64,000 nucleotides of DNA from Amycolatopsis australiensis (GCF_900119165.1 NZ_FPJG01000006.1:8098001-8162000); one strand, 5' to 3'; shown: positions 18,228 through 29,111, counted from the first letter of the stretch. Made by a program: numbers and translations. The notes: generated by a model not told the origin, from the letters alone.

Positions 18228-19181
18228 GGGCAGCAGCGAGTCGAGGCGGTCCATGATGCCGCCGTGGCCGGGCAGCAGCGTGCCCATGTCCTTGACGCCG
18301 AGGTCGCGCTTGATCAGCGACTCGACGAGGTCGCCCAAGGTGGCGGTGAGCACGATCGCGACGCCGAAGATGACGCCCTGCCAGACGTGCCCGTCCAGCA
18401 GCAGGCTCAGCGTCAGCGCGCCGGCCAAGACTCCGCCGACCAGGGATCCTCCGAACCCTTCCCAGGTCTTCTTCGGGCTGATGGTGGGCGCCATCGGGTG
18501 CTTGCCGCCGAGCACGCCGGCGATGTAGCCACCGGTGTCCGACGCGACCACGCCGATGAGGAAGGTCAGAACGCGTCCCACGCCGTCCGGGGGTGGCACC
18601 AGCATGGCGGCGAACGCACCGAAAAGCGGCAGGTAGGCGGCGGCGAAGGTGGAGGCGCTGATGTCGCGCAGGTAGCCTTTCGCGCCGCCGGGCAACCGCC
18701 ACAGCAGGCAGGCGAGCACGGTGAGGACGAAGGCGGTGAGCGCGCCTTCGCGGCCGAACGGCCAGGCGAGCCAGATCATCGCCTGCCCGCCGACGAGCAC
18801 CGGGATCATCGCGACCCGGATGTCGGCGACCCGGCGCAGCACCCCGGCGAACTCGAAGGTGCCGACCGCGATCGCGATCGCGATGATCCCGATGAACAGG
18901 AACCGCACGGTGAGCAGGGAGACGATGATCGCGGCCCCGAGCAGGAGCGCAACCCCGATGGCGGCGGGCAGGTTCCGCCCGGCCTTGGAGGCCTTTTTGG
19001 CTTCCGGCACGGATTCCGCCGCGGCGGGCGTCCCGGCGGCAGCGGTCCCGGCCGCCGACAGCCGGCTCGCCTCGCCGGTTTCCGAGGCCGCCGGGACCAC
19101 GCCCGGGGTGCCGGGAGCGCCGGCCGGTTCTTCTCCGGTCGCGTCCACCCGGTCCTCGCGTTCCTCGCTCACCTGTGCCAT
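18177..19181 (-). CDS. cdsA: Phosphatidate cytidylyltransferase (CDP-diacylglycerol synthase)
   Basis: It makes CDP-diacylglycerol from phosphatidate and CTP for phospholipid synthesis. The 334-residue protein has a disordered Ala/Pro/Glu-rich head of about 68 residues, then eight or so membrane helices. The C-terminal family signature is present (SLIKRDLGVKDMGTLLPGHGG followed by IMDRLDS). The start codon overlaps the frr stop by one base (TGATG), indicating translational coupling. It is the last gene of the pyrH-frr-cdsA group. Confidence 0.95.
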   Translation of the reverse strand: MAQVSEEREDRVDATGEEPAGAPGTPGVVPAASETGEASRLSAAGTAAAGTPAAAESVPEAKKASKAGRNLPAAIGVALLLGAAIIVSLLTVRFLFIGIIAIAIAVGTFEFAGVLRRVADIRVAMIPVLVGGQAMIWLAWPFGREGALTAFVLTVLACLLWRLPGGAKGYLRDISASTFAAAYLPLFGAFAAMLVPPPDGVGRVLTFLIGVVASDTGGYIAGVLGGKHPMAPTISPKKTWEGFGGSLVGGVLAGALTLSLLLDGHVWQGVIFGVAIVLTATLGDLVESLIKRDLGVKDMGTLLPGHGGIMDRLDSLLPSAVVSWLLLSAFVPVG

Positions 19182-19744
19182 CAGACCTCGAGCAGCTCGG
19201 CTTCCTTGTGCTTGACCAGCTCGTCGACCTTGTGCACGTAGGTGTCGGTCAGGTTCTGCAGCTCCTTCTCCGCGCGCGCGACCTCGTCCTCGCCGGCTTC
19301 GCCGTCCTTGGCGATGCGGTCCAGCTCGTCCTTGGCCTTGCGGCGGACGCTGCGGATCGACACGCGGGCGTCCTCGCCCTTGCTCTTGGCGACCTTCACC
19401 ATCTCCTTGCGCCGCTCCTCGGTGAGCTGCGGGATGACGATGCGGATCACCTGGCCGTCGTTGCTCGGGTTGACGCCGAGGTCCGACTCCCGGATCGCCT
19501 TCTCGATCGCGCCGATCTGCGACTGGTCGTACGGCTTGATGAGCGCCATGCGGGCTTCCGGCACGTTCACGCTGGCCAGCTGGTTCAGCGGGGTCGGCGA
19601 GCCGTAGTACTCGACGACGATCCGCGAGAACATCGCCGACGAAGCCCGGCCGGTGCGAACCGACTGCAGCTCGTCCTTGGCGACGGACACCGCTTTTTCC
19701 ATCTTCTCCTCGGCATCGAGGAGGGTCTCGTCGATCACGGTCAC
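19181..19744 (-). CDS. frr: Ribosome recycling factor
   Basis: 187 residues, close to the standard 185. With EF-G, RRF splits the post-termination ribosome. Family blocks seen include [31 protein letters not shown] and [14 protein letters not shown]. It starts at GTG 19744, 42 bases after pyrH, and runs directly into cdsA. Confidence 0.97.
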   Translation of the reverse strand: MTVIDETLLDAEEKMEKAVSVAKDELQSVRTGRASSAMFSRIVVEYYGSPTPLNQLASVNVPEARMALIKPYDQSQIGAIEKAIRESDLGVNPSNDGQVIRIVIPQLTEERRKEMVKVAKSKGEDARVSIRSVRRKAKDELDRIAKDGEAGEDEVARAEKELQNLTDTYVHKVDELVKHKEAELLEV

Positions 19745-19786
19745 TCCCGTAGTTGTGATGGGTGGCGCTTGCTGATCCCAGCAGGT

Positions 19787-20530
19787 CTAGGCCGGCACCC
19801 CGTCGGCGGGGGTGCTGACCAACGTGCCGATTCTTTCACCACTCACCGCGCGGGCGATGTTCCCCTCGGTGAGCAGGTTGAACACGATGATCGGCATGTT
19901 GTTGTCCATGCAGAGGCTGAACGCCGTCGCGTCGGCGACCTTGAGGTCCCGCTCCAGCACCTCGCGGTGGGTGATCTCGCGGAACATCTCGGCGGTGGGG
20001 TCGCTCTTCGGATCCGCGGTGTAGACGCCGTCGACGGCCTTCGCCATCAGCACGGCTTCGCAGCCCAGCTCGAGTGCCCGCTGCGCGGCCGCGGTGTCGG
20101 TGGAGAAGTACGGCATGCCGACTCCCGCGCCGAAGATCACGACGCGCCCCTTCTCCAGGTGCCGCTCGGCGCGGCGCGGGATGTAGGGCTCGGCGACCTG
20201 GCCCATCGTGATGGCGGTCTGCACGCGGGTGGGCAGGCCCTCCTTCTCCAGGAAGTCCTGCAGCGCCAGGCAGTTCATCACGGTGCCCAGCATCGCCATG
20301 TAGTCGGCGCGGTCGCGGTCCATGCCGCGCTGCGACAGCTCCGCGCCGCGGAAGTAGTTGCCGCCGCCGATCACGACCGCGACCTGGACGCCGGTGCGGG
20401 CGACGTCGGCGATCTGCTGCGCGACCGAGTGGACGACATCCGGATCGACGCCGATAGAACCACCGCCGAACATTTCGCCGCCCAGTTTCAGCAGCACCCG
20501 CCGGTAGCCACCTTCGACCCGGTCACCCAT
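19787..20530 (-). CDS. pyrH: UMP kinase
   Basis: 247 residues of the amino-acid-kinase fold. It phosphorylates UMP to UDP. The motifs are clear: [40 protein letters not shown] and [16 protein letters not shown]. It follows the hairpin after tsf, so it may have its own promoter in the 110-base gap. frr follows. Confidence 0.97.
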   Translation of the reverse strand: MGDRVEGGYRRVLLKLGGEMFGGGSIGVDPDVVHSVAQQIADVARTGVQVAVVIGGGNYFRGAELSQRGMDRDRADYMAMLGTVMNCLALQDFLEKEGLPTRVQTAITMGQVAEPYIPRRAERHLEKGRVVIFGAGVGMPYFSTDTAAAQRALELGCEAVLMAKAVDGVYTADPKSDPTAEMFREITHREVLERDLKVADATAFSLCMDNNMPIIVFNLLTEGNIARAVSGERIGTLVSTPADGVPA

Positions 20531-20581
20531 CTATGTCGCCTCCTACGCCCCTCGGCCGTTTTTTGTCTCATCTGGACCTGA

Positions 20582-20618
20582 CAGTGCCCCGTCCCCGATG
20601 GACGGAGACGGGGCACTG
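20582..20618 (-). terminator. Hairpin downstream of tsf
   Basis: CAGTGCCCCGTC (20582-20593) pairs perfectly with GACGGGGCACTG (20607-20618). It lies 26 bases after the tsf stop on the minus strand and separates rpsB-tsf from pyrH-frr-cdsA. No strong T-run follows. Confidence 0.65.
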
Positions 20619-20643
20619 GTGAAACCTACGCCCGGACCTGGCC

Positions 20644-21459
20644 TCAGGCCTGGCCGACCTCGAAACGGGCGAAGCGGGTCAGCGTGACGCCGGCTTCGTC
20701 GAGGAGAGCCTTGACGGTCTTCTTGTTGTCCTTGACCGACGGCTGCTCGAGCAGGACGTTGTCCTTGTAGTAGGCGTTGACCTTGCCCTCGATGATCTTC
20801 GGCAGGGCCTGCTCCGGCTTGCCTTCCTCGCGGGCGGTCTGCTCGGCGATGCGGCGCTCGTTCTCGACGATGTCGGCGGGCACCTCGTCGCGGGTCAGGT
20901 ACTTCGCGCGCAGCGCGGCGACCTGCATGGCGGCGCCACGGGCGGCCTCCACGTCGTCACCGGTGAACTCGACGAGCACGCCGACGGCCGGCGGCAGGTC
21001 GGAGCCGCGGCGGTGCAGGTAGGTCGCGGTCTTGCCCTCGAAGGAGACCACGCGGCGCAGCTCGAGCTTCTCGCCGATGCGGGCCGACAGCTCCTGGATG
21101 ACCTCGTTGACGGTCTTGCCGTCGAGCTCGGCGCCCTTGAGGGCCTCGACGTCGCTGGTCTTGAGGGTCTTCGCGACCTCGACGATCTTCGCGGCGAGCG
21201 CCTGGAAGTCGGCGTTCTTCGCGACGAAGTCGGTCTCGGAGTCCAGCTCGATGAGGACGCCGCCGTCGCCGGTGACCAGGCCCTCGGCGGTGGCGCGCTC
21301 GGCGCGCTTGCCGACGTCCTTGGCGCCCTTGATCCGCAGGAACTCGACGGCCTTCTCGAAGTCGCCGTCGTTCTCCTCGAGGGCCTTCTTGCAGTCCATC
21401 ATGCCGGCGCCGGTCATCTCGCGCAGGCGCTTCACGTCGGCGGCGGTGTAGTTCGCCAT
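20644..21459 (-). CDS. tsf: Elongation factor Ts
   Basis: 271 residues; the guanine-nucleotide exchange factor of EF-Tu. The N-terminal UBA-like domain ([20 protein letters not shown] followed by MDCKKALEE) and the TDFVAKN core motif are intact. ATG 21459 is fixed by the conserved MANYTAADV start. It lies 88 bases after rpsB and is followed by a terminator-like hairpin. Confidence 0.97.
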   Translation of the reverse strand: MANYTAADVKRLREMTGAGMMDCKKALEENDGDFEKAVEFLRIKGAKDVGKRAERATAEGLVTGDGGVLIELDSETDFVAKNADFQALAAKIVEVAKTLKTSDVEALKGAELDGKTVNEVIQELSARIGEKLELRRVVSFEGKTATYLHRRGSDLPPAVGVLVEFTGDDVEAARGAAMQVAALRAKYLTRDEVPADIVENERRIAEQTAREEGKPEQALPKIIEGKVNAYYKDNVLLEQPSVKDNKKTVKALLDEAGVTLTRFARFEVGQA

Positions 21460-21547
21460 TCTGGTAAATCCGTCCTTCGCAGGAAATCTGTGGGTTGCTA
21501 CGCCGGTGCGGCCGGCCACGAGGGCCGGCCGCACGGGCGGTGGGACA

Positions 21548-22408
21548 TCAGGAGGAGGCGGTCGCCTGCTCGGTGGCGGCCTCGGTCGCGGCAGCGGCCT
21601 CGGTCGCGTCGGCGGCGGCGGTCTCGGAGCCGGCGAGCAGCTCCTTCTCCCACTCGGCCAGCGGCTCGTCGGAGGCGACACCCGGCTCCGGCTTCGCGTC
21701 GGCCGAAGCACCGTTGCGGCTGGAGCGGGCCATCAGGCCGGCGGCCGCGGCCTCGGCGACGACCTTGGTCAGCAGCGCGGCCGAGCGGATGGCGTCGTCG
21801 TTGCCCGGGATCGGGTAGTCGACCTCGTCCGGGTCGCAGTTGGTGTCCAGGATCGCGACGACCGGGATGTTCAGCTTCCGAGCCTCGCCGACGGCGATGT
21901 GCTCCTTCTTGGTGTCGACGATCCACACCGCGCTCGGCACCTTCGCCATGTCGCGGATACCGCCGAGGGTCTTCTCGAGCTTTTCCTTCTCGCGGGTCAG
22001 CGTCAGGATCTCGCGCTTGGTGAGGCCCTGGAAGCCGCCGGTCTGCTCCTGGGCTTCGAGCTCCTTGAGGCGCAGGAGGCGCTTGTGCACGGTCTGGAAG
22101 TTGGTCAGCATGCCGCCGAGCCAGCGCTGGTTGACGTAGGGCATGCCCACGCGCGCGGCCTCGTTGGCGATGGCTTCCTGGGCCTGCTTCTTGGTGCCGA
22201 CGAACATGATGGTGCCGCCGTGCGCGACGGTCTCCTTGATGAACTCGTACGCACGGTCGATGTAGGTCAGCGTCTGCTGCAGGTCGATGATGTAGATGCC
22301 GTTGCGCTCGGTGAAGATGTAGCGCTTCATCTTCGGGTTCCACCGGCGGGTCTGGTGCCCGAAGTGCACGCCGCTGTCGAGCAGCTGCTTCATGGTGACG
22401 ACGGCCAT
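21548..22408 (-). CDS. rpsB: 30S ribosomal protein uS2
   Basis: 286 residues. Clear uS2 blocks are [33 protein letters not shown] and [13 protein letters not shown]-terminal Ala/Glu/Thr-rich tail of about 60 residues is normal for actinobacteria. The start is ATG 22408. It begins the rpsB-tsf operon behind a long leader. Confidence 0.97.
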   Translation of the reverse strand: MAVVTMKQLLDSGVHFGHQTRRWNPKMKRYIFTERNGIYIIDLQQTLTYIDRAYEFIKETVAHGGTIMFVGTKKQAQEAIANEAARVGMPYVNQRWLGGMLTNFQTVHKRLLRLKELEAQEQTGGFQGLTKREILTLTREKEKLEKTLGGIRDMAKVPSAVWIVDTKKEHIAVGEARKLNIPVVAILDTNCDPDEVDYPIPGNDDAIRSAALLTKVVAEAAAAGLMARSSRNGASADAKPEPGVASDEPLAEWEKELLAGSETAAADATEAAAATEAATEQATASS

Positions 22409-22774
22409 TGCCGGAATCACACCTCTTCTGTGTCGTGCGCGCTTCGCTTCCGCTGGCGCGCTGCTCGGTTTTGTCGCTCGCGGCCGGGTGGCCGTTCGCC
22501 CTGGTGCCCGTGGCGGAGCCCGGACCCTGTGGCGTTGAGGAACCCCAGGGACCGCCGGACCCCGTGCGACTCCCCCGGCTGGCAAAGCGGGGAACGCGCA
22601 CGTGCACGCGAAGTCAGCCCGCTGACGCGGACCGCGCAGAAGAGTCTACCCCCTGCCACCAGCCCGACCCCCACCGGCGGCCCCACCGAGCGGCAGTTGT
22701 CCACATCGCCCGCAGTTGTCCACAGATTCGCCGGCAGCGCCCCACGGGACGGCCGGGTGCCGCAAGGTGGCGGA
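22409..22774. promoter_or_regulatory. Divergent spacer between rpsB and the M23 peptidase gene
   Basis: 366 bases without a gene. On the minus strand TAGACT at 22648-22643 is a good -10 for rpsB, though its -35 is poor; it would give an rpsB leader of about 230 nt, long enough for S2 feedback control. I see no recognisable leader structure. Confidence 0.35.
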
Positions 22775-23710
22775 GTGGAGTGGATCAAGGGTTTCCGGCG
22801 ACGGCCACCGGGTGTGTTCGGGGCAGTGATCGCGCTGGTCACGGCGGGTTTCGTGATGGGCAGCGGCACGGTCACGACGACACCGGCGGCGGACGCGCGG
22901 CGGGGTGTTCCGGCAGCACCGGCGGTCTCAGCTGCGGCGGAGATCGGGGGCGCGCTCGGGTCACCGTCCCCGGCGGCCAGGCCCGGCTCACGTGAGGGAG
23001 CGGCCGCGCAGCTCTCGGCGGAATCGTGGCCGGCCGCGCCTGCACCAGGAGCGCTCTGGCCAGCGGCACCCACACCAACCGCGCTTTGGCCAGGCGTGCT
23101 CGCGCCAGCAGCGCCCACGCCCGCGGCGCCCGGGCTGACCGCGCTGCCTGTCGGAACCGGGGCAAGCGGACCTGTGTCGGCTGTGCCGTGGGCGAACGCG
23201 CTCATGGCGGCTCCGAGCTGGCGGCTCGGCAGCACACCCGCCGTCCCCGGGGCGCCGCCGCCGGTCGATTCGCGCGCCGTCCGCCTGCCGCGGCTGTCCT
23301 GGCCTCTGTCACCCGTTCCGGTGGTCACGAAGTACTTCGACGCTCCCGAGACTCCCTACGGCGCCGGGCATCGCGGCGTCGACCTGGCCGCCGTGCCGGG
23401 GCAGGAGGTGCTCGCCGCCGATGCGGGTGTTGTCGTGTTCGCCGGGGTCGTTGCCGGGCGGCCCGTCATGTCCGTCGATCACGATGGTGGCCTGCGCACC
23501 ACCTACGAGCCCGTGCAGCCGAGCGTGGCCGTCGGCGAGCAGGTGTACCGGGGGCAGGTGCTCGGCACCGTCCTGGCCGGGCATCCCGGCTGCGCGGTCG
23601 CCGCGTGCCTGCACTGGGGCGTGCGGCGCGGCGACGAGTACATCGATCCCCTCGCCCTCACCGTCGAGGACGGCGAGTACCGGCTCAAGCCGTGGGGAGG
23701 TGGTCCCTGA
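22775..23710 (+). CDS. Secreted or anchored M23-family metallopeptidase
   Basis: 311 residues from GTG 22775, with AAGG eight bases upstream. A hydrophobic N-terminal segment (about residues 14-30) is followed by an Ala/Pro-rich spacer of some 120 residues with short repeats (ALWPAAPTPT). The C-terminal LytM/M23 domain has the zinc ligands H199-x3-D203 (GHRGVDLA) and H280 (CLHWGV). It should act on peptidoglycan cross-bridges or as a LytM-type activator. Its stop abuts the end of the convergent sigma-factor gene with no base between. Placement beside rpsB-whiG is conserved in actinobacteria. Confidence 0.88.
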   Translation: MEWIKGFRRRPPGVFGAVIALVTAGFVMGSGTVTTTPAADARRGVPAAPAVSAAAEIGGALGSPSPAARPGSREGAAAQLSAESWPAAPAPGALWPAAPTPTALWPGVLAPAAPTPAAPGLTALPVGTGASGPVSAVPWANALMAAPSWRLGSTPAVPGAPPPVDSRAVRLPRLSWPLSPVPVVTKYFDAPETPYGAGHRGVDLAAVPGQEVLAADAGVVVFAGVVAGRPVMSVDHDGGLRTTYEPVQPSVAVGEQVYRGQVLGTVLAGHPGCAVAACLHWGVRRGDEYIDPLALTVEDGEYRLKPWGGGP

Positions 23711-24694
23711 TCAGCTGCCGCTCTGCTCGACCAGCTTGGCGCGCAACCGCATGACGGCCCGCGTGTGCAGCTGGCTGACCCGCGACTCGGTGACGCCGAG
23801 GACCTTGCCGATCTCGGCGAGGGTCAGGCTCTCGAAGTAGTAGAGGCTGACCACGATCTTGTCGCGTTCGGTCAGCTGCGCGATCGCCTGGGCGAGCTGG
23901 CGGCGGTTGTCCTGGTCGACGAGCACCGCCACCGGGTCGACGGCGTCGTCGTCCGGCAGCGTGTCCACCAGCGAGCCGCTGTCCTTGCCCGCGGCCACCA
24001 GGTCCTCCAGCGCCACGACGCTGGTGAGCTGCAGCTGGCCGTAGAAGTCGCGCAGCTCGTCGAGGCCGATGCCGAGTTCGGCGGCGAGCTCCGCGTCGGT
24101 CGGCGTGCGGTTGAGGCGGGCCCCGAGACGCTCCATCGCGCGCTCGGCCTCCTTGGCCTTGCTGCGGACCGCGCGCGGCACCCAGTCCTGCGAGCGGAGG
24201 TCGTCCAGGATCGCGCCGCGGATGCGTTGCATCGCGTACGTCTCGAAACGCAGCCCGCGCTCGGGGTCGAACTTCTCGATCGCGTCGACGAGCCCGAAGA
24301 TGCCGGACTGCACGAGGTCGCCCACGTCGATGTGGGTCGGCAGGCCGGTGCCGACGCGGCCCGCGACGTACTTGACCAGCGGGGCGTAGTGCAGCACGAG
24401 CCGATCGCGCGACGCCTGGTCGGGGTTGTCGGCGAACTGCTGCCACAGTGCCGCGATCCCGGCGTCGACGTCGTAGCCGGCCCGCGTTTCGGCGGGCACG
24501 GCGGCCTGGCCGGGGGCGGTCACTCCGGCGGCTTCGGTCACGTGCGGGCCTGCGGTCATTGCACAGTCGTTCTCGGCATGCGGCTCAGTGTCGTCTCCGT
24601 GCTCGTGCGGATGCGCGTGCGCCGTCGGACCCGCTGGCCACGAATCCGGCGAGACGCCCCGGGCCGCCTCAGGCCCTGGGATGCGCTCGGTCAT
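23711..24694 (-). CDS. whiG: WhiG/FliA-type sigma-28 family RNA polymerase sigma factor
   Basis: 327 residues. Region 2 ([60 protein letters not shown]) and region 4 ([20 protein letters not shown]) match Streptomyces WhiG closely. In streptomycetes WhiG commits aerial hyphae to sporulation. Here an N-terminal extension of about 75 residues, rich in His/Asp/Glu/Pro, precedes the conserved part. The true start may therefore be an internal ATG such as 24559. The ATG at 24694 lies inside the end of the xerC-like gene, which suggests coupling. Confidence 0.88.
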   Translation of the reverse strand: MTERIPGPEAARGVSPDSWPAGPTAHAHPHEHGDDTEPHAENDCAMTAGPHVTEAAGVTAPGQAAVPAETRAGYDVDAGIAALWQQFADNPDQASRDRLVLHYAPLVKYVAGRVGTGLPTHIDVGDLVQSGIFGLVDAIEKFDPERGLRFETYAMQRIRGAILDDLRSQDWVPRAVRSKAKEAERAMERLGARLNRTPTDAELAAELGIGLDELRDFYGQLQLTSVVALEDLVAAGKDSGSLVDTLPDDDAVDPVAVLVDQDNRRQLAQAIAQLTERDKIVVSLYYFESLTLAEIGKVLGVTESRVSQLHTRAVMRLRAKLVEQSGS

Positions 24695-25652
24695 GGATCG
24701 CTTTCAACCGGTCGACGGTCACATGAGTGTAGAGCTGCGTCGTGGCAAGCGTAGCGTGACCAAGCAGTTCCTGAACGCTCCTGAGATCGGCGCCGCCTTC
24801 GAGCAGGTGCGTCGCCGCCGAATGCCGCAGGCCGTGGGGCCCCATGTCGAGTGCGCCGGGCACCGCCGAGACGGCGTCGTGCACCACGCGCCGCACCGTC
24901 CGCGGGTCGACGCGTTTTCCCCGCGCACCGAGGAAAAGCGCGGCCTCAGGCCTGTCACCGGCGGTTTCGGCGACGATCTTCGGCCGGCCGTCGTCGATCC
25001 AGTCGGCCAGCGCCTCGGCCGCCGGGACGCCGAACGGGACGACGCGTTCCTTGCCGCCCTTCCCGAGCACCGTCACGACACGACGGGAGAAATCCGCGCC
25101 TCCGACGTCCAGCCCGCACAATTCGGACACCCGGATGCCGGTGGCGTAGAGCAGCTCGACGATCGCGCGATCACGCAGCGCGACCGGATCGCGTTGCGCC
25201 GCCCCGGCCGCCGACGCCTGCATGACCTCCCCGGCCTGCCCCGCGCGAAGCACCCCGGGCAGGGTACGGTGCGCCCGCGGCGCGGCGAGCCGTCCCCCGG
25301 GATCGGTGTCGAGGACGCCGGTGCGGTGCGCCCAGGCGGTGAACGTCCGCGCCGACGCGGCCCGCCGCGCCAGCGTCGTCCGGCTCGCCCCGCCGGACTG
25401 CTGAGCCGCGAGCCACGCCCGCAGCCGCGCGAGGTCCAGATCCGCGAGACCGCCCCCGCCCTCCACGACGAAGCTCAGCAGCGACACCGCATCGCCGACG
25501 TACGCCCGCACCGTGTGCGCGGACAGGCCGCGTTCGAGCCGGAGGTGCCGGTCGTAGCCGGTGACGACGTCCTGGACCGGCTCGGGCAGCGCGGCCCGGA
25601 GCGCGCGCAGGTCCGGGCGACGGCCCCGGCCGGAGCGTGATGGCGGCGGCAT
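24669..25652 (-). CDS. xerC: Tyrosine recombinase XerC-like
   Basis: 327 residues. The catalytic set is complete: R174 (ATGIRVSEL), K198/K201 region (GKGGKER), H273-x-x-R276 ([11 protein letters not shown]), H299 ([10 protein letters not shown]) and nucleophile Y308 (QLYTHV). An N-terminal SAM-like core-binding domain spans about 27-110. ATG 25652 follows from the conserved start of the domain. XerC-type enzymes resolve chromosome dimers at dif. Its position between dprA and whiG is the usual actinobacterial location, which supports a housekeeping role rather than an integrase. Confidence 0.9.
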   Translation of the reverse strand: MPPPSRSGRGRRPDLRALRAALPEPVQDVVTGYDRHLRLERGLSAHTVRAYVGDAVSLLSFVVEGGGGLADLDLARLRAWLAAQQSGGASRTTLARRAASARTFTAWAHRTGVLDTDPGGRLAAPRAHRTLPGVLRAGQAGEVMQASAAGAAQRDPVALRDRAIVELLYATGIRVSELCGLDVGGADFSRRVVTVLGKGGKERVVPFGVPAAEALADWIDDGRPKIVAETAGDRPEAALFLGARGKRVDPRTVRRVVHDAVSAVPGALDMGPHGLRHSAATHLLEGGADLRSVQELLGHATLATTQLYTHVTVDRLKAIHDRAHPRA

Positions 25653-25755
25653 GGCTGTCACGCTGCGCGAACAACCGCCGCCGGTCAAGGATCGCCACGC
25701 GGCCAGACCGGACCGGCCCAACTCTTTCGACGATTTCGCCCGGAATCCGTGGCGT

Positions 25756-26895
25756 TCACGCGGTCTCCCTTCGTCGTCGCCAGCCCGCTTCCCCGCGGAC
25801 GGCGAATCCGTCGATCTCCAGTGCCGGCAGCAACGCGCGCACTTTGCGCAGCGGCAGCCCGGATTCGGCCGCGATCTCGGAGTCGGACCGGTCGGTGCGC
25901 ACGGTGAGTGCTTCGTAGGTCCGCAGGGCCTCGGGGCCGAGCCGGTCGGTGGGGCGTTGCGTCCGGGCGGCTTGGTCCTCGGCGATGCCGAAGCGGCCCA
26001 CGGTCTCGAGGACCTCGTCGACGGTCGAGACGAGCGTCGCGCGGGCGTCCCGGATCAGCTCGTGGCAGCCGACCGACATGCCCGACGAGACGGGACCCGG
26101 CAGAGCCATCACGACCTTGCCGAGCGCGCCGGCGGTGCTCGCGGTGTTGCGGGCGCCGCTGCGCCGGCCGGCTTCGACCACCAAGGTGCCTTCGGTGAGG
26201 GCAGCGATGAGGCGGTTGCGGACCAGGAACCGGTGCCGGGCGGGTGGAGCGCCGGGCGGGTATTCGCTGACGACGGCGCCGCCGTTGCGGGCGATCCGGT
26301 TCAGCAGGCCGACGTGCCCCGCCGGATAGCCGGCGTCGACGGCGCAGCCGAGCACGGCGACGGTGACCCCACCGGCGGCGAGCGCACCACGGTGGGCCGC
26401 GCCGTCGATGCCGTAGGCGGCGCCGGAGAAGACGGGGACGCCCCGGGAGGCGAGCCCGTATGCCAGCTCGGCGGCATGGTGCTCGCCGTAGCTGGTCGCG
26501 GCGCGGGCGCCGACCACGGCGACGGCCCGGTCGGCCGCGGTCCCGAGCGCAATGTCGCCGGAGACCCACAACGCCAGCGGCGGGACGGCTTCGGAGACCC
26601 CACGGCGGCCGGCTTGTTCGAGGGCGAGCAGGGGCCAGGCGGGCCACTCGTCGTCTTCGGGGACGACGAGACGAGCACCGGCCGCGGCGGCGCGGCCGAA
26701 GTCCTGGTCCACGAGGTCGTAGTCGCGGCGGGCCTCGGTCGCTTTGAGCACCTCGGGCGGACAGTCGCCACGCCGCACCCGGGCAGCCGCCTCGACGGGG
26801 CCGTGCTCGGCCACGAAGGCAACGAGCGCCGCGGCCGGTGGCTCGGCGACGCGCAGGAGGTAGGCGCGCGCTCTGCGCAGCTCATCCGGGCTCAT
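25756..26895 (-). CDS. dprA: DNA-processing protein DprA
   Basis: 379 residues. The Rossmann-like DprA core has [53 protein letters not shown] and [23 protein letters not shown]-terminal winged helix follows ([20 protein letters not shown]). DprA loads RecA on incoming single-stranded DNA in transformable bacteria. In actinomycetes its role is unproven. It sits in the yraN-yifB-dprA-xerC cluster. Confidence 0.95.
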   Translation of the reverse strand: MSPDELRRARAYLLRVAEPPAAALVAFVAEHGPVEAAARVRRGDCPPEVLKATEARRDYDLVDQDFGRAAAAGARLVVPEDDEWPAWPLLALEQAGRRGVSEAVPPLALWVSGDIALGTAADRAVAVVGARAATSYGEHHAAELAYGLASRGVPVFSGAAYGIDGAAHRGALAAGGVTVAVLGCAVDAGYPAGHVGLLNRIARNGGAVVSEYPPGAPPARHRFLVRNRLIAALTEGTLVVEAGRRSGARNTASTAGALGKVVMALPGPVSSGMSVGCHELIRDARATLVSTVDEVLETVGRFGIAEDQAARTQRPTDRLGPEALRTYEALTVRTDRSDSEIAAESGLPLRKVRALLPALEIDGFAVRGEAGWRRRRETA

Positions 26896-27013
26896 ACCGC
26901 GACCCGCTTACGGAAGTCCCGTGCGGAGCCGGTTCGGGAAGTCGCGATGGCCAGGCACCGCCCAGTGATCCCAGCGAGGAGCGGCCGCCGCAGGAACGCG
27001 CACATCCGCGGAC

Positions 27014-28525
27014 TCATGCCTCCACCCGCTCACGAAACGCCAGTGCCGAACTGATCTGGTCGGCTCCCGGGCGGTCTTCGCCGTCCAGGTCGGCCAACGT
27101 CCATGCGATGCGCAAGCACCTGTCCGCTCCTCGGCCGGTCAGGGCTCCGCGGTCCATGGCTCGGTCGAGCAGGACCGTTGCCTGCCGAGGTAAGGGGAAC
27201 TCACGCCGCAGCGCTGGTCCCGGCACCTCCGAGTTGGACTGCCAGCCGTACTCGCGCCAGCGGTGTGCCGCGCGCTTGCGGGCCTCCAGCACCCTCGCCC
27301 TGACGACTTCCGACGGCTCCGCCGACCCTGTGTCGTGTGCGCTGATCGCCGTCAGCGGTCGTAGCCGGACTCGCAGGTCCACGCGATCGAGCAACGGGCC
27401 CGAGAGGCGGGCGAGGTAGCGGCGGCGGGCCGTCGGTGAGCACACGCAGTCGGCATCCTTCGGAGGCGCGCAGGCGCACGGATTGGTCGCGAGGACGAGC
27501 TGGAACCGCGCCGGATACGTGATCGCCCCCCGGACTCGCGCGATGCGTACCTCGCCCTCTTCGAGGACCGTCCGCAGCGACTCCAGGCACTGGGCGCCGA
27601 ACTCGCAGACTTCGTCGAGGAACAGCACGCCACGGTGAGCGCGGCTGATGGCGCCCGGCGAGGCGATTCCGCTTCCGCCGCCGATCAGCGCCGCTATGGA
27701 GATCGAGTAATGCGGTGCCACGAAGGGTGGGACGACGACCAGGGGCGACGACTTCGACAACGAGCCGTCGACCGAGTGCACCGCCGTGACTTCCAACGAC
27801 TCCTCGGGCGACAGCAGCGGCAGCAGGCTGGGCAGGCGCTTCGCCAGCATCGTCTTGCCCACCCCGGGCGGTCCGGTGAGCAGCAGGTGGTGGCCGCCCG
27901 CGGCGGCGACCTCGAGGGCCCAGCGCGCCTCGGGCTGGCCGACGACGTCGGCCAGGTCCGGCACGTGGGGTGGCGTCGCCGGCCCCGGCGGTACTGGATG
28001 GGCCAAGTCGGCTTCGCCCTGCAGCCAGGCGACGAAATCGCGCAGGTGGACCGCTCCGACGACGTCGATGCCGTCCACCAGCGACGCCTCCGCCAGGGAG
28101 TCCGCCGGGACGACGGCACGCTCGTAGCCGGCCGCGCGTGCCGCCAGCAGGCCGGGAAGGATGCCCCGGACCTCGCGGACCCGACCGTCCAAGGCCAACT
28201 CGCCCAGCAGCACAGTGCCGAGCAGCCGGGTTGCCGGCACCGCTCCTGTCGCCGCGAGGACGGCCGCCGCGATACCGAGGTCGTACGCCGAGCCGACTTT
28301 CGGCAGGTTCGCCGGCGACAAGCCGAGGGTGACCTTGCCGTCGGGCCAGGGCTGCCCGGAGTTGCGGACCGCGGAGCGGACGCGGTCCTTGGCCTCGCGC
28401 AATCCCGCGTCCGGGAGACCGACGAGGGTGACGCGGCTCAGCCCGCCGCCCAGGTCGGCTTCGATTTCGATCACCCGGCCGTCGATTCCGAGGAGCGCGG
28501 CCGACCAGGCTTTGGCGATCGGCAT
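27014..28525 (-). CDS. YifB-family Mg chelatase-like AAA ATPase
   Basis: 503 residues. A Lon-like S16 N-terminal domain (LVGLPDAGLREAKDRVRSAV) precedes an AAA module with Walker A LTGPPGVGKTM, Walker B GVLFLDEV and a C-terminal domain (FRERVEA end). Cysteines in CACAPPKDADCVCSP match the family. The family is also called ComM in Gram-negatives, where it helps branch migration in transformation. The ATG overlaps the yraN stop by one base (TGATG). Confidence 0.93.
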   Translation of the reverse strand: MPIAKAWSAALLGIDGRVIEIEADLGGGLSRVTLVGLPDAGLREAKDRVRSAVRNSGQPWPDGKVTLGLSPANLPKVGSAYDLGIAAAVLAATGAVPATRLLGTVLLGELALDGRVREVRGILPGLLAARAAGYERAVVPADSLAEASLVDGIDVVGAVHLRDFVAWLQGEADLAHPVPPGPATPPHVPDLADVVGQPEARWALEVAAAGGHHLLLTGPPGVGKTMLAKRLPSLLPLLSPEESLEVTAVHSVDGSLSKSSPLVVVPPFVAPHYSISIAALIGGGSGIASPGAISRAHRGVLFLDEVCEFGAQCLESLRTVLEEGEVRIARVRGAITYPARFQLVLATNPCACAPPKDADCVCSPTARRRYLARLSGPLLDRVDLRVRLRPLTAISAHDTGSAEPSEVVRARVLEARKRAAHRWREYGWQSNSEVPGPALRREFPLPRQATVLLDRAMDRGALTGRGADRCLRIAWTLADLDGEDRPGADQISSALAFRERVEA

Positions 28526-28902
28526 CAGAACGCCGCCTCGATGTGCTGGACGCGGGGGCGCTTGCCCGGCTCGGCGAGGACCGTCACCACGTCGTAGCGG
28601 ACCGGGCACCAGCCGATCCGGAACTCGCGTAGCCACCTTTGCCCGGCGCGACGCACGCGGCCCGCCTTCTCTTCCGTGACCGTCTCCGACGGGAGGCCGA
28701 ACTCGGTGCCCGTCCGGGTCTTCACCTCGCAGAACACCACCCGCGTGCGGTCGGTCAGGATCAGGTCGATCTCGCCCTCGCGACAGCGCCAGTTGCGGCC
28801 GAGCAGGACGAGGCCGCGGTCCTGCAGGTGCCGCGCCGCGAGGTCTTCGCCCCACGCGCCCAGGTCGCGGCGGTGTCTTGCGAGCTGGTCGGTGCCCGTC
28901 AT
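28525..28902 (-). CDS. UPF0102/YraN-family nuclease-like protein
   Basis: 125 residues. The restriction-endonuclease-like fold is marked by LGAWGEDLAARHLQDRGL, EGEIDLI and VVFCEVKTR, the usual E-D-ExK arrangement. Biochemical role is not established. ATG 28902 has GGGGCGA upstream and matches the family length; a longer open frame upstream is not coding. It is coupled to yifB. Confidence 0.92.
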   Translation of the reverse strand: MTGTDQLARHRRDLGAWGEDLAARHLQDRGLVLLGRNWRCREGEIDLILTDRTRVVFCEVKTRTGTEFGLPSETVTEEKAGRVRRAGQRWLREFRIGWCPVRYDVVTVLAEPGKRPRVQHIEAAF

Positions 28903-29111
28903 CTGTTCGCCCCTCGTCGGTGCGCCGGTCACCGGGGCGGTCCCGGCGATCACGGTGCGTGTGCGTTCGACGATGCCAGGCCGCGGAACGGCGGATCCAG
29001 TCCCGGATCGCCGCTCTGTGGACAACCGGGGGAATGTGGACAACCCGTCCACCGGGTGCCGCGGGACGCCGGAAATGTCGGCTCCCTGTGCTATGGCGCG
29101 CTCGTCCCAGG

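Noticed and set aside
21506..23710. A 734-residue plus-strand protein fused to the M23 peptidase
   Set aside because: The first 420 residues are antisense to rpsB and its leader, with no family pattern. The peptidase has its own GTG start at 22775.
24669..25652. Phage or plasmid integrase
   Set aside because: Sequence and position between dprA and whiG fit the chromosomal XerC-type recombinase. No phage genes or attachment repeats are nearby.
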